Assembly (NCBI GenBank): GCA_015488485.1
Contig: WFNR01000091.1
Span: forward strand, 1 to 63,371
Length of the DNA stretch: 63,371 nt
Direction: 5' to 3'
Source of the DNA: Cyclobacteriaceae bacterium
GTDB lineage: Bacteria; Bacteroidota; Bacteroidia; Cytophagales; Cyclobacteriaceae
Shown here: positions 7,635-16,782 of the stretch, one piece after another
Numbering within the stretch: position 1 is the first letter of the stretch
How the letters are laid out: every line of letters begins with the position of its first letter
Translations under genes and position numbers: made by a program
The notes under the pieces: model-generated
Database searches by the model: none
Told to the model about the DNA's origin: nothing
What the model saw: only the letters and a program-made list of their open reading frames with translations

Positions 7635-9008
7635 ATGAGCAACAACAAACCTACCCGACCCAAAGGCACACGCGATTTTGCCCCTGCCGAGGTAAGCAAG
7701 CGGCAGTATATGCTGGACAAAATCAGACAGGTGTTTACCAAATTCGGCTTTCAGCCGCTGGAAACTCCGGCTATGGAAAACCTGTCGGTGCTTACCGGCA
7801 AATATGGTGACGAGGGCGACAAACTCTTATACAAAATCCTCAATTCGGGAGATTATCTGGCCCACCTCAAGCACGACCTGGCCAGCTATACCAGCCAGAC
7901 GCTGACACCCGAGATAGCCGAAAAAGGGCTACGCTACGACCTCACCGTGCCTTTTGCCCGCTATGTGGTGATGAACCGCCACGAGCTCACCCTGCCTTTC
8001 AGGCGCTACCAGATACAGCCCGTATGGCGGGCCGACCGGCCGCAAAAAGGGCGCTACCGCGAATTTGTACAATGCGATGCCGATGTAATCGGTACCGACA
8101 GCCTGCTCTGCGAAGCGGAAATAATAATGATGCTCAATGAAATTATGACCGCTTTGGGCATTGAAGGTTACGAAATCGCCCTTAACAGCCGTAAGCTGCT
8201 GGCCGGCCTGAGCCAATACCTGGGCCACCCCGACAAGGAAGGTCCGCTGTGCGTGGCTATTGATAAGCTCGACAAGATAGGCCAGGCGAAAGTACATGAT
8301 GAACTGCGCCAGCAGGGCTTTGATGAACAGGCACTCACCAGGCTAACTCCGGTACTGGATATCCAGGGCAGCAACCACGACAAGCTCCAGGCCCTTGGCA
8401 AGCTGCTGACCAACGAAAAGGCACAGACGGGCCTGCGTGAAGTGGAAGAAGTGATGCAGATAACGGAGAATATGGGTGGCGACTTGCAACATGTCAGCTT
8501 CGACCCTGCCCTGGCTCGCGGCCTCTCCTATTATACCGGTATCATCTTTGAAGTACGCCTGCTTGATGGCAGCATGGGCAGCATCAGCGGGGGTGGCCGC
8601 TACGATAATCTGACCGGTGTGTTCGGCTGGCCGGACGTATCGGGTGTGGGTATCTCACTGGGTATCGACCGCATCTACGATGTCATGCAAAACAGGGGGC
8701 TGTTTCCTGCTACCAGCAGCCAGACAACCCAGGTAATGCTGGTAAACTTCGGTGAAGAAAACCTGGCCTATGTACTACCCTTACTTGGTCAGTTACGCCA
8801 GGCCGGCATACGTACAGTGCTTTATCCTGATAATGCTAAAATGAAGAAACAACTATCCTGGGCCAATAAAAACGATATCCCGCTGGTGCTGATAGCCGGT
8901 AGCGATGAAGTAAACAACCGGACAGTGAGCCTGAAAAATATGAAAACCGGTGAGCAGCAAATTATACCGGTTGATGATGTGGTAACGACCATTAAGCAAG
9001 TTAGTTAG
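7635..9008 (+). CDS. hisS: Histidyl-tRNA synthetase
   Basis: 457 residues, a class II aminoacyl-tRNA synthetase that charges tRNA-His. Visible: the opening RPKGTRDFAP; motif 2 region FRRYQIQPVWRADRP followed by KGRYREFVQCDADVIG; the histidine-specific loop ARGLSYYTGIIFEV; motif 3 SGGGRYDNL and GISLGIDRI; and a C-terminal anticodon-binding domain from about residue 365. The start at ATG 7635 leaves the standard N-terminus. hutH begins 6 bp after its stop, so a synthetase and a histidine-degrading enzyme share a transcript, an odd but plausible histidine-themed pairing. Confidence 0.97.
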   Translation: MSNNKPTRPKGTRDFAPAEVSKRQYMLDKIRQVFTKFGFQPLETPAMENLSVLTGKYGDEGDKLLYKILNSGDYLAHLKHDLASYTSQTLTPEIAEKGLRYDLTVPFARYVVMNRHELTLPFRRYQIQPVWRADRPQKGRYREFVQCDADVIGTDSLLCEAEIIMMLNEIMTALGIEGYEIALNSRKLLAGLSQYLGHPDKEGPLCVAIDKLDKIGQAKVHDELRQQGFDEQALTRLTPVLDIQGSNHDKLQALGKLLTNEKAQTGLREVEEVMQITENMGGDLQHVSFDPALARGLSYYTGIIFEVRLLDGSMGSISGGGRYDNLTGVFGWPDVSGVGISLGIDRIYDVMQNRGLFPATSSQTTQVMLVNFGEENLAYVLPLLGQLRQAGIRTVLYPDNAKMKKQLSWANKNDIPLVLIAGSDEVNNRTVSLKNMKTGEQQIIPVDDVVTTIKQVS

Positions 9009-9014
9009 AGATTT

Positions 9015-10505
9015 ATGGAAAAAGTGGAAATCGATCACCGGCCGCTGTCGGTCGGCACTATCAAGCAAATCCTGGCGGAAGGACGCAGCCTCGTACTATC
9101 GCCCGAAGCTATCGAAGCCATCAACCGCTGCCGTACCTATCTGGATGATAAAATCGCCCACTCCGATGATCCGGTGTACGGTATCAATACCGGTTTCGGC
9201 TCCTTATACAAGGAGCGTATTTCCAAAACCGAACTCACCACCCTGCAGGAGAATATCATCAAATCGCACGCCTGTGGCACCGGCCCGGCTATACCGGCAG
9301 AAGTAGTTAAACTCATGCTACTCCTGAAAATCAAATCATTGAGCTACGGCCACTCGGGGGTGCAGCTGGTAACGGCACAGCGCCTGGTGGATATGTTCAA
9401 CGACAATATCCTGCCACGTGTATATCGTTATGGCTCGCTGGGGGCCTCGGGCGACCTGGCGCCTCTGGCCCACCTGTGCCTGCCGCTGCTCGGCCTGGGC
9501 CAGGTGGATTATCAAGGCCGGACGATCAGTGGCAGCGAGCTGCTTGCTGCCAAAGGCTGGCAACCCATAAACCTGAAAGCCAAAGAAGGACTGGCACTGC
9601 TCAACGGCACCCAGTTTATGAGCGCTTTCGGTATCTACAACATTATCAGGGCTGAAAAACTGCTCAAGCTGGCCGACCTTATTGGTGCGGCTGCCGTAGA
9701 TGCCTTTGACGGCCGTCCGGAGCCTTTTATGCCGCAGGTACATGCCATACGGCCGCAGCCCGGTCAGGGCAAAGTGGCAGCCCGCGTACTTAACTATCTG
9801 GAAGGCAGCCAGATAATCAAGCAACCAAAAAAACATGTGCAGGACCCCTATGCCTTTCGCTGTATCCCGCAGGTACATGGCGCCAGCCTGGATGCACTGG
9901 ACTATGTGACGGGAGTTTTTTTGAATGAAATCAATGGTGTAACCGACAATCCCAATGTATTCCCCGAGGAAGATCTTATTATATCGGCCGGCAATTTTCA
10001 TGGTCAGCCGCTGGCGCTGGCACACGATTTCCTGACTATTGCTATGGCCGAAATCGGTAATATCTCCGAGCGCAGGATTTTTCAACTCATCTCCGGTAGT
10101 CGTGACCTACCCAACTACCTGATTGCCAATCCGGGCATTAACTCCGGGCTAATGATACCGCAATATACGGCTGCCTCTATCGTCAGCCACAACAAGGTGC
10201 TGTGTCATCCCGCCTCAGCCGACTCCATCGTTTCTTCCAACGGTCAGGAAGACCACGTGAGCATGGGGGCCGGAGCAGCTGTAAAGGCGGCCGAAGTAAT
10301 CGATAATGTCTATCGCATCCTGGCCATTGAACTGCTTACCGTAGCCCAGGCGCTGGATATGCGTAAGCCGCTGCGCTCATCACCCACTATCGAGCAGTTT
10401 ATCAATACTTTCCGCCAGGAAGTGTCGTTTATAGAATATGACCGGGTGTTGCACGATGATATTGAGCAGGCCACCCGTTTTCTGGAAAACTACGAGTTTA
10501 GCTGA
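9015..10505 (+). CDS. hutH: Histidine ammonia-lyase
   Basis: 496 residues, normal for the family. Converts histidine to urocanate and ammonia, the first step of the Hut pathway. The MIO prosthetic group forms from Ala144-Ser145-Gly146 in GSLGASGDLAPLAH. Other family blocks: YGINTGFGSL near residue 55, GLALLNGTQFM near 193, and the C-terminal block SSNGQEDHVSMGA. Its partner, urocanase (hutU), is 45 kb away in another operon; hutI and the formimidoylglutamate enzymes are not in the window. The start is 6 bp after hisS. Confidence 0.96.
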   Translation: MEKVEIDHRPLSVGTIKQILAEGRSLVLSPEAIEAINRCRTYLDDKIAHSDDPVYGINTGFGSLYKERISKTELTTLQENIIKSHACGTGPAIPAEVVKLMLLLKIKSLSYGHSGVQLVTAQRLVDMFNDNILPRVYRYGSLGASGDLAPLAHLCLPLLGLGQVDYQGRTISGSELLAAKGWQPINLKAKEGLALLNGTQFMSAFGIYNIIRAEKLLKLADLIGAAAVDAFDGRPEPFMPQVHAIRPQPGQGKVAARVLNYLEGSQIIKQPKKHVQDPYAFRCIPQVHGASLDALDYVTGVFLNEINGVTDNPNVFPEEDLIISAGNFHGQPLALAHDFLTIAMAEIGNISERRIFQLISGSRDLPNYLIANPGINSGLMIPQYTAASIVSHNKVLCHPASADSIVSSNGQEDHVSMGAGAAVKAAEVIDNVYRILAIELLTVAQALDMRKPLRSSPTIEQFINTFRQEVSFIEYDRVLHDDIEQATRFLENYEFS

Positions 10506-12362
10506 TTGGTCAGAATAATTGCCTTCCATATTGCCCTGTTTGTAACCATATCAGGCCAGGCGCAATACCTAAGTGCCGGGGGCGATTTCAGTATCGACCA
10601 ACGCAGAGGCTGCTATAACCTGTCCGTAACGGTAACCAACATCAACCCGGGCAGCGGGGTTATTCTTTATCAGTACGAAGGCAAGTCATCGCCCGTAGTG
10701 GCCGATACTTTTTATACTTATACTGCTGCCGGCAGCTATTGGCTGTACCAGTATATCCAGGGCCCTACCGGCCAAAAAGCCGACAGCATTTTTGTAGAGG
10801 TGCTGGAGCCACAGACACCCGACTTCGCACTAAACACCTGCAATGGCAACGGAGTGCAAGTGGTACTGAATGACAATTACTACGATGTTTATGAGATAGA
10901 TTATGGTGATGGCAACATCATACAGGTACCGGTCAATACTTTTCCGCCTTTATATACCTATGGTAGCGGCACTCCGGTAAATGTAAGCGTAACCGGCCTG
11001 TTTACTACGGCCAACAACCGCTGTGGCACTACCAGCCAGCCTTTTACTCCACTCGCCCAGGTAACTGCCGGTAGCCTATCAAAGGTAGAAGCAATTGATA
11101 ATCAAACAATTGTTGTAACCTACAACCAAGCTACCAATACCGTAACCAGCCTGGAGGTATCGATCAATGGCACCGGCAATTACCAAAAGTACAAAGACCT
11201 CGCATCAGGCAATACAGTGGATACCATTCGCAACCTGCTCCCCGCAGAAGCCACTTATTGTTTCCGGCTGGTAAGTCATGATGCCTGCTCCAATTTCAAA
11301 GCCTATAGTACAGAGGCATGTACCATTTATGCCAATATCGAGGCGGTAAACAACGCCATCAACCTAAGCTGGCAAACCATTTATCCCGGTAGTTTCACCA
11401 ACCTGAATATTTATCGTGACACCACCCTGCTTACCAGCCTGACCGGCTCCCCGCTTACCTTTAGCGATACCACCGCCATCTGCAACCTGACTTATTGCTA
11501 CCGGGTGCAGGCCAACTATACGGGTGGCGCCCTGAGTGTTGCCAATCAGGTATGCGCTACCGCATTTTCCACTGATAATCCACCACCTGTTGCCGATATC
11601 AGCGCGCAATTCGACAACAACCAGATAACCTGGCGCTGGCAGCCACCGGCCAACGATAGTATTAAAACTTACTTTGTCTATTCCGGAGCAGGTAACCTGG
11701 TGGATACCACGACCCAACCCACACTTACGGTAGAAGAAAAGCTAAGCGATAATTGCATCAGGATTACCGCAGAAAACATATGCGGCAACCGCTCAGCAAC
11801 CGGCAATCTGGTTTGTCCGCTGATAGTTGAGGGCACCCCTGCTGCAGACGGCACAGTAAATCTGCGCTGGAACAGCTATACAGGCTGGCAAAATGGTGTA
11901 AATACCTATAAAGTAGTGGTTTATGATGCCAACCAAATACGCACCGACAGTCTCGATGCAGGCACCCAGACCACCTATGCCCATCCGTTGCCGGCCGGTA
12001 ACGAGCAGGTAAGCTACTATCGCGTCTGGGCTATCGCAAACGATGGTGGGCTGCCATACAGCTACTCTAACCTATTGCGTGTGGAGCGCCCACCGATCAT
12101 CGGCATACCAAACAGCTTTACCCCCAATGGCGACAATATCAACGACCTGTTTATCATTGACGGCAAGTATGTGCAAAGTGTGCAGCTTAAAATATTCAAC
12201 CGCTGGGGCAACCTGATTTATGCAGCCGACAGCAATGCCTGGGATGGCACCGTTAACGGCCAAAAAGTGCCGCTGGGCACCTATATCTATCAGGCCATTA
12301 TCAAAGATTTTGCCGGGAATGAACATATTCGTGAAGGAAGCGTACTAATTTTGAAGAATTAA
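10506..12362 (+). CDS. Type IX-secreted multidomain surface protein (CHU_C sorting domain)
   Basis: 618 residues. It starts with TTG directly after the hutH stop (no gap). A signal peptide covers about 1-19 (ending GQAQ). The body has PKD- or fibronectin-like beta domains (for example IDYGDGNIIQVPV, and Cys-containing repeats such as NLTYCYRVQANY). Residues about 533-618 are the gliding-motility-type C-terminal sorting domain (PF13585, CHU_C): IPNSFTPNGDNINDLFIIDG, IFNRWGNLIY, WDGTVNGQKVPLGTYIYQ. This marks a type B substrate of the type IX secretion system, exported and held at or released from the cell surface. An adhesin or structural role is inferred; no catalytic domain is visible. Confidence 0.9.
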   Translation: MVRIIAFHIALFVTISGQAQYLSAGGDFSIDQRRGCYNLSVTVTNINPGSGVILYQYEGKSSPVVADTFYTYTAAGSYWLYQYIQGPTGQKADSIFVEVLEPQTPDFALNTCNGNGVQVVLNDNYYDVYEIDYGDGNIIQVPVNTFPPLYTYGSGTPVNVSVTGLFTTANNRCGTTSQPFTPLAQVTAGSLSKVEAIDNQTIVVTYNQATNTVTSLEVSINGTGNYQKYKDLASGNTVDTIRNLLPAEATYCFRLVSHDACSNFKAYSTEACTIYANIEAVNNAINLSWQTIYPGSFTNLNIYRDTTLLTSLTGSPLTFSDTTAICNLTYCYRVQANYTGGALSVANQVCATAFSTDNPPPVADISAQFDNNQITWRWQPPANDSIKTYFVYSGAGNLVDTTTQPTLTVEEKLSDNCIRITAENICGNRSATGNLVCPLIVEGTPAADGTVNLRWNSYTGWQNGVNTYKVVVYDANQIRTDSLDAGTQTTYAHPLPAGNEQVSYYRVWAIANDGGLPYSYSNLLRVERPPIIGIPNSFTPNGDNINDLFIIDGKYVQSVQLKIFNRWGNLIYAADSNAWDGTVNGQKVPLGTYIYQAIIKDFAGNEHIREGSVLILKN

Positions 12363-12376
12363 AAATCAGGCATGCT

Positions 12377-12709
12377 ATGATGGACATGATGAAAATGCTG
12401 GGCAAGGTAAAGGAAGTCCAGGCCAAAATAAAAGAAGCCCAGGAGAACCTGGGTAACCTAACCGTAAAGGCCGATGCCGGTGGCGGCATGGTTACAGCCA
12501 CGGTAAACGGCAAAAAGCAATTACTGAACCTCGATATAGATGAGTCTCTCTTCGGCCCCGATGACCGGGATATGCTCAAAGACCTGATTGTAGCCGCGGT
12601 CAACAAGGCTATGGAAGAAGCTGATGTGCTGGCCAAAGAAGAGATGCGCAAAAGCACTGCCGGCATGCTACCTAATATACCGGGGCTCGACCTTAGCGGC
12701 ATGATGTAA
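12377..12709 (+). CDS. YbaB/EbfC-family nucleoid-associated protein
   Basis: 110 residues. Has the family pattern: Met-rich start (MMDMMKMLGKVKEVQAKI), central GMVTATVNGKKQLLNLDID, and the helical end AVNKAMEEADVLAKEEM (PF02575). YbaB proteins are small dimeric DNA-binding proteins; the gene is often near recombination genes elsewhere, but not here. It lies 14 bp after the T9SS substrate gene and its stop overlaps the next start by one base (TAATG), so it is translationally coupled to the glycosyltransferase. Confidence 0.93.
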   Translation: MMDMMKMLGKVKEVQAKIKEAQENLGNLTVKADAGGGMVTATVNGKKQLLNLDIDESLFGPDDRDMLKDLIVAAVNKAMEEADVLAKEEMRKSTAGMLPNIPGLDLSGMM

Positions 12710-13722
12710 TGGCCCGCCTTGCCGTTGCCATTCTCAACTACAACGGAGCCGGATTTCTTAAGCAATTCCTGCCGGCTGTAATCGCCCATACGCCTGAGGC
12801 CGATATCATAGTAGGCGACAACGGCTCTACCGACCACTCCCGGCAACTACTGGCTGATGAATTCCCCAGCGTGCAGGTAGAAGACCTGGGTGGCAACCAC
12901 GGCTATGCCGGTGGTTACAACCGGTTGCTTGACAGGCTGGATTATGAGTATGTGGCGCTGGTCAATTCGGATATAGAAGTAACAGCCGGCTGGCTGCAAC
13001 CGCTGGTTGATATCCTTGACAAAGACAACCGGATAGTGGCTGTGCAACCCAAAATCCTGGACTACAGGCATAAAAACCAATTTGAATATGCCGGTGCCGG
13101 TGGTGGCTTTATCGACCGGTACGGTTATCCTTTTTGCCGCGGACGTATCTTCAATACTCTCGAAGAAGACCGTGGACAATACAATGACATCCGCCCGGTA
13201 TTCTGGGCTAGTGGCGCCTGCTTTGTGGTGCGTATGGCCGCTTTTAAGGAAGCGGACGGCTTTGACGAGCGCTTTTTTGCCCATATGGAAGAAATAGACC
13301 TGTGCTGGCGCTGGCAGCGCAGCGGTAAAAAAATTATGTATTGTGGTAAAAGTACAGTTTATCATGTAGGTGGCGGCACCCTGGCCTACCGCAATCCACG
13401 CAAAACCTACCTGAATTTCCGCAACAACTGGCTTACACTAATACGCAACCTGCCTCCGGGAGAGCTTATACCTCGCTTGCCGGCAAGGATAGCTATGGAC
13501 TGGCTTAGCGTGTTGTATTTTCTATTTACGGGTCGGTTTGGCAGTGCCCTGGCTGTATTTCGGGCGCACCTGTATTTGCCAGTTCATCCCGGTTTGCTGC
13601 GCCAATTACGGCAGCAGAGTCGATTACAAGCGTCTTATGAAGTAGCGCCTTACCCCAAATCATTGGTCTGGCAGTACTTTGTTAAAGGCAAAAAACGATT
13701 TAGCGATTTAATACCAGACTGA
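12709..13722 (+). CDS. Family 2 glycosyltransferase
   Basis: 337 residues with a GT-A fold. N-terminal nucleotide-sugar site VAILNYNGAGFL and VGDNGSTD; a metal-binding NSD triad in ALVNSDIEV; and the downstream block WASGACFVVRM followed by FAHMEEIDLCWRWQ, typical of rhamnosyl- and related transferases of the GT2 family. Soluble or loosely membrane-bound, with a hydrophobic C-terminal stretch. Probably builds cell-surface polysaccharide; donor and acceptor cannot be read from sequence. Starts within the ybaB stop codon and overlaps the convergent PspC gene by 15 bp. Confidence 0.92.
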   Translation: MARLAVAILNYNGAGFLKQFLPAVIAHTPEADIIVGDNGSTDHSRQLLADEFPSVQVEDLGGNHGYAGGYNRLLDRLDYEYVALVNSDIEVTAGWLQPLVDILDKDNRIVAVQPKILDYRHKNQFEYAGAGGGFIDRYGYPFCRGRIFNTLEEDRGQYNDIRPVFWASGACFVVRMAAFKEADGFDERFFAHMEEIDLCWRWQRSGKKIMYCGKSTVYHVGGGTLAYRNPRKTYLNFRNNWLTLIRNLPPGELIPRLPARIAMDWLSVLYFLFTGRFGSALAVFRAHLYLPVHPGLLRQLRQQSRLQASYEVAPYPKSLVWQYFVKGKKRFSDLIPD

Positions 13723-13932
13723 ATTGCGCCTGCGCAGATGCCTGCGGATATTCATAATAAAAGCCAACGCCAGATAAATTATGACCGGTGAGCCGAAAGT
13801 CAGAAAGGAGGCATAAATAAAAAACAAACGAATACTGGAAGAGGCAATACCCAGCTTCTCTCCCAGCCTTTCGGATACCCCGAAAGCCTTATCTTCGAAA
13901 AATGCCTGTATTTGTGCGATTAAATGTTTCAT
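13708..13932 (-). CDS. PspC-domain membrane protein
   Basis: 74 residues from the ATG at 13932 (MKHLIAQIQAFFEDKAFGVS). A longer frame to 13962 exists but adds an unlikely hydrophobic lead. The PspC signature (PF04024) is seen: GVSERLGEKLGIASSSIRLFFIYASFLTF with membrane helices after it. PspC proteins act in envelope-stress responses. No pspA or pspB is nearby. Its 3' end overlaps that of the glycosyltransferase by 15 bp (convergent). Confidence 0.82.
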   Translation of the reverse strand: MKHLIAQIQAFFEDKAFGVSERLGEKLGIASSSIRLFFIYASFLTFGSPVIIYLALAFIMNIRRHLRRRNSVWY

Positions 13933-14006
13933 TATCAACAAAAATAACGCTGATAAATACAATTCTCATGTATTTGTATTTATTTTTTTTCTATTATTGC
14001 AGTAAC

Positions 14007-14014
14007 TAATTTTG
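14007..14014 (+). promoter_or_regulatory. Probable -7 element for the OmpA/TPR lipoprotein gene
   Basis: TAATTTTG matches TAnnTTTG, 32 bases before the ATG at 14047. The region about 20 bp upstream is a long T-run (13982-13990) instead of a clean TTTG. Confidence 0.45.
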
Positions 14015-14046
14015 AAAGTACAAATTAACGAAAAATCATATTACTA

Positions 14047-15825
14047 ATGAGAAAACTATTTTACGCTTCAATTGTGTTGGCTGCATTTGTTTTAACCGGC
14101 TGCCCCGTTGATAAAATGGCAAAAATGGCCGAAGATCAGCAGCTTACTATCAATCCAAGTCCGCTTGAATTGCATGGAGATTCGGTGGCTTTTACGGCTG
14201 ACCTGAACCTCCCGGTGAAAATGCTGAAAAAGAACACCATCTACACCGCCAAGTTTATTTATAAGTATGGCGACCAGGAGATGGAAGTGGGTGCCATCGA
14301 TTTTAAAGCGGATGATTATCCGCAAAGCGATGTAACGCCACCCCGTGCTTCCAAGCGCTTCAGCTTTTACTACACCGATGACATGAAAAACGGCACCCTG
14401 GAAGTGCAAGGCATTGCCAAGGATACCCGCAAGGACAAGTCGGCCGAATCGGCCCGCCTGCCGGTGGCAGATGGAGTAATCACTACTTCACGTCTGGTAA
14501 AGGATGTGTACTACCCTGCCTATGCCGAGCATGGCTATAACAACCAGGAAGAACTGATACCCACCCGCATTAACTTCTATTTCGATCAGGGACGTTCTAA
14601 CCTAAAGTATTCTGAGCGCAGAAGTGAGCGTGGTCGTAAGTTCGAGGCTTTTATTGCCGAGAAAAACGTAACCCGCACGGTAACCATTACCGGTACGCAC
14701 TCACCTGAAGGTCCGGAGCGCATCAACTCACGCCTGTCGGAAGACCGTGCCAAGGTGATTGAAGACTACTACCGCAAGCAGATGGATAAATACGATTATG
14801 CCGGCATGGCCGATTCTATCAAGTTTATCCTGAAGCCTATTGTTGATGACTGGGGTATGTTCAAGGCTGCCCTGGCCGAGTATGACGGTATCTCTGACGA
14901 CCAGAAATCGGAAATTCTGAACATCATCAATGGCCCGGGTCAGTTTGAGGAGAAAGAAAAAGCCCTGCAAAAACTGCCTTCATACAAGAAAATCTTCAAG
15001 GATATTTATCCGGGTCTGCGGGCTGCCATGACCGAGATTCTGACTGTAAAAGAAAAGAAAACCGATGCCCAGATTTCAGTACTGGCCAAAGGTATTGCCG
15101 AAGGCACCATGTCGGCCGATACACTCTCTATCGAAGAGCTGATGTATGCTGCCACCCTCACCCCCAGCCTGGCTGAGAAGGAAGCAATTTACAAAGCAGC
15201 TATCAAAAAAGCTGACGCCTGGAATGCCCACAACAACCTGGCTGCTACCTACATAGCTATGGCTATTGAGGATCCGTCTAAAGCTGCTGACCTGGCCGCC
15301 AAGGCTGAAACCCAGGTTGATTTGGCCAACAAAAAGCAGGAAAGCCCTGAGGCTTATGTAAATGCTGCTTCGGTTTATCTGATGCAAGGTAATGTGGATA
15401 AGGCTTATGATGCACTGAACAAAGCCCTGTCTTTGAACCCGTCATCAGAGCTGGTAAGCGGTTTGAAAGGGGTAAAAGGCGCTATCGAAATACGCAAGGC
15501 TGATTACAAAGCCGCTGTTAATTCTTTGACCGGTGCCGAGGCTACTGCCGACAACCTGTTCAACAAAGGTTTGGCCCAGTTGCTCGACAAAAACGATGAT
15601 CATGCTATCAGCGCTTTCGATGAGGCCATTGCTCAGGACAAAGGGTACGCCCTGGCCTACTATGGTAAGGCCATTGCCTACGCCCGTAAAGGCGAAGCCG
15701 ACAAGCTGATCATGAGCCTGAAAGACGCTATCAGCAACGATGCCTCGCTGAAAGAAAGAGCCATCAATGACCTGGAATTCCGCAACTTTGCTGACAACCC
15801 CGGTTTCAGTGAAGCACTGAAATAA
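14047..15825 (+). CDS. OmpA-like lipoprotein with C-terminal TPR repeats
   Basis: 592 residues. A lipoprotein signal peptide ends in the lipobox LTGC with Cys19. Residues about 25-165 are beta-rich. About 175-260 resembles an OmpA peptidoglycan-binding domain (INFYFDQGRSNLKYSERRSE, TITGTHSPEGPERINSRLSE, RAKVIEDYY). From about 370 to the end there are TPR-type helical repeats (AWNAHNNLAATYIAMA, EAYVNAASVYLMQGN, ALAYYGKAIAYARKGEA). Likely a periplasm-facing outer-membrane lipoprotein that contacts peptidoglycan. The lipobox lacks an adjacent acidic +2 residue (CPVD), so final placement is open. A long perfect terminator follows. Specific function unknown. Confidence 0.85.
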   Translation: MRKLFYASIVLAAFVLTGCPVDKMAKMAEDQQLTINPSPLELHGDSVAFTADLNLPVKMLKKNTIYTAKFIYKYGDQEMEVGAIDFKADDYPQSDVTPPRASKRFSFYYTDDMKNGTLEVQGIAKDTRKDKSAESARLPVADGVITTSRLVKDVYYPAYAEHGYNNQEELIPTRINFYFDQGRSNLKYSERRSERGRKFEAFIAEKNVTRTVTITGTHSPEGPERINSRLSEDRAKVIEDYYRKQMDKYDYAGMADSIKFILKPIVDDWGMFKAALAEYDGISDDQKSEILNIINGPGQFEEKEKALQKLPSYKKIFKDIYPGLRAAMTEILTVKEKKTDAQISVLAKGIAEGTMSADTLSIEELMYAATLTPSLAEKEAIYKAAIKKADAWNAHNNLAATYIAMAIEDPSKAADLAAKAETQVDLANKKQESPEAYVNAASVYLMQGNVDKAYDALNKALSLNPSSELVSGLKGVKGAIEIRKADYKAAVNSLTGAEATADNLFNKGLAQLLDKNDDHAISAFDEAIAQDKGYALAYYGKAIAYARKGEADKLIMSLKDAISNDASLKERAINDLEFRNFADNPGFSEALK

Positions 15826-15843
15826 TATAAAAGGTTATTTCAC

Positions 15844-15879
15844 AAAAGAGCCTGCTAAACGATTAGCAGGCTCTTTTTG
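15844..15879 (+). terminator. Strong Rho-independent terminator
   Basis: Perfect 15-bp stem (15844-15858 with 15863-15877), loop ACGA, then a T-run within and after the stem (CTCTTTTTG). Lies 18 bp after the OmpA/TPR gene. The A-tract on the left means it may also work in reverse, behind the higBA pair on the minus strand. Confidence 0.92.
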
Positions 15880-15955
15880 TTTATGTACCAGCGTGCAAAA
15901 TATTATGTCTACTTGATCTGTGGCAACTCCTTTGAGTAGTTACAACTTTTTTACT

Positions 15956-16267
15956 TTAAGCTATTTCTATATTATCATGTAAGGGTTCAATATGAAATTT
16001 CACCTTCACGTTTAAGGCCCGGAAAACTTTTAAAACCGTTTCGAACCTTGCATTTGTTAAGCTGTTTTCAATTTTTGAAATCTGCGCTTTTTTAACACCT
16101 ACAAGTTTACCCAATTCTTCCTGGGTCAGGTTTCGCTCTTTTCTGGCTTGTCTTATGGCTTCGCCAAGAAGTTCCAACTTAAGTTCCTGTTCAAATCTGT
16201 CTCTGTTGGGCGTTCCTTTCTTGCCGATATACTTGTCAGTTACTTCATCTAATGAATAAGTTTTCAT
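15956..16267 (-). CDS. higA: HigA-type antitoxin (XRE helix-turn-helix)
   Basis: 103 residues. An XRE-family DNA-binding domain at about 38-92: AIRQARKERNLTQEELGKLV then GVKKAQISKIENSLTNARFE, followed by VLKVFRALNVKVKF. It lies 12 bp downstream of a RelE/HigB-type toxin gene, in the toxin-first order typical of higBA. Expected to neutralise the toxin by binding it and to repress the shared promoter. The pair is clearly more AT-rich than its neighbours. Confidence 0.87.
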   Translation of the reverse strand: MKTYSLDEVTDKYIGKKGTPNRDRFEQELKLELLGEAIRQARKERNLTQEELGKLVGVKKAQISKIENSLTNARFETVLKVFRALNVKVKFHIEPLHDNIEIA

Positions 16268-16279
16268 GGCATGGTAATT

Positions 16280-16615
16280 TTATCGTTTTTCAAAATATCT
16301 TTTTTTTAACTCCTTCGCTTTCAATATTTCCTTTGTCGGTATTTTTTGTGTTTTCTTTATTATTCCATGAGTGGCCACTACCAATGTTTTTGTTTCTGAT
16401 GTTTTATCCCAGAAAGCAAACAACCTGTACTGTTTTTTGTTATAAAGTGTCCTGAATTCCCATATTTCATCCTCCAACTTTTTAAACAACTTTGGGTCAT
16501 TCGACTTTCTGACCAGGTGAATATTGAAAATGATTTTATCACGGGCTTTATCTTCAATGCTTTCAAAGAAGTCAATAACATTCTCTAAAAAGACAATCTC
16601 AAATCTGCTTTTCAA
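16280..16615 (-). CDS. higB: HigB/RelE-like toxin (phage-derived Gp49-like family)
   Basis: 111 residues. Matches the type II toxin fold: KSRFEIVFLENVIDFFESIE, KLFKKLEDEIWEFRTLYNKK, QYRLFAFWDKTSETKTLVVA, then THGIIKKTQKIPTKEILKAK. Family members cleave mRNA on the ribosome. The gene comes first in the two-gene module, with higA 12 bp behind. The basic C-terminus (LKKRYFEKR) fits RNA binding. AT-rich, probably acquired. Confidence 0.85.
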   Translation of the reverse strand: MKSRFEIVFLENVIDFFESIEDKARDKIIFNIHLVRKSNDPKLFKKLEDEIWEFRTLYNKKQYRLFAFWDKTSETKTLVVATHGIIKKTQKIPTKEILKAKELKKRYFEKR

Positions 16616-16782
16616 TTAAAATGTTACAGTAGTTACAACAAAAATATGTGTTTCTCAATTAGGAAACATGGATTTTGTCTAAATGTTTTTTTTCATGCTA
16701 TTTGTATCTTTACTTCTGGCACAATGCGGTGTGTTTTGGGGCTTTTACGAATGCTTGCTTTCCCTTATTTTTACTACTTATT

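Noticed and set aside
10506-12362. Frameshift at the hutH / T9SS-protein junction because of the zero-gap TTG start
   Set aside because: The downstream frame starts with a complete signal peptide and hutH ends at its normal length, so two genes are expected.
16675-16782. Longer N-terminus for rnhB
   Set aside because: The extra 36 residues are Cys/Phe-rich and unlike RNase HII, and a possible promoter element lies inside them.
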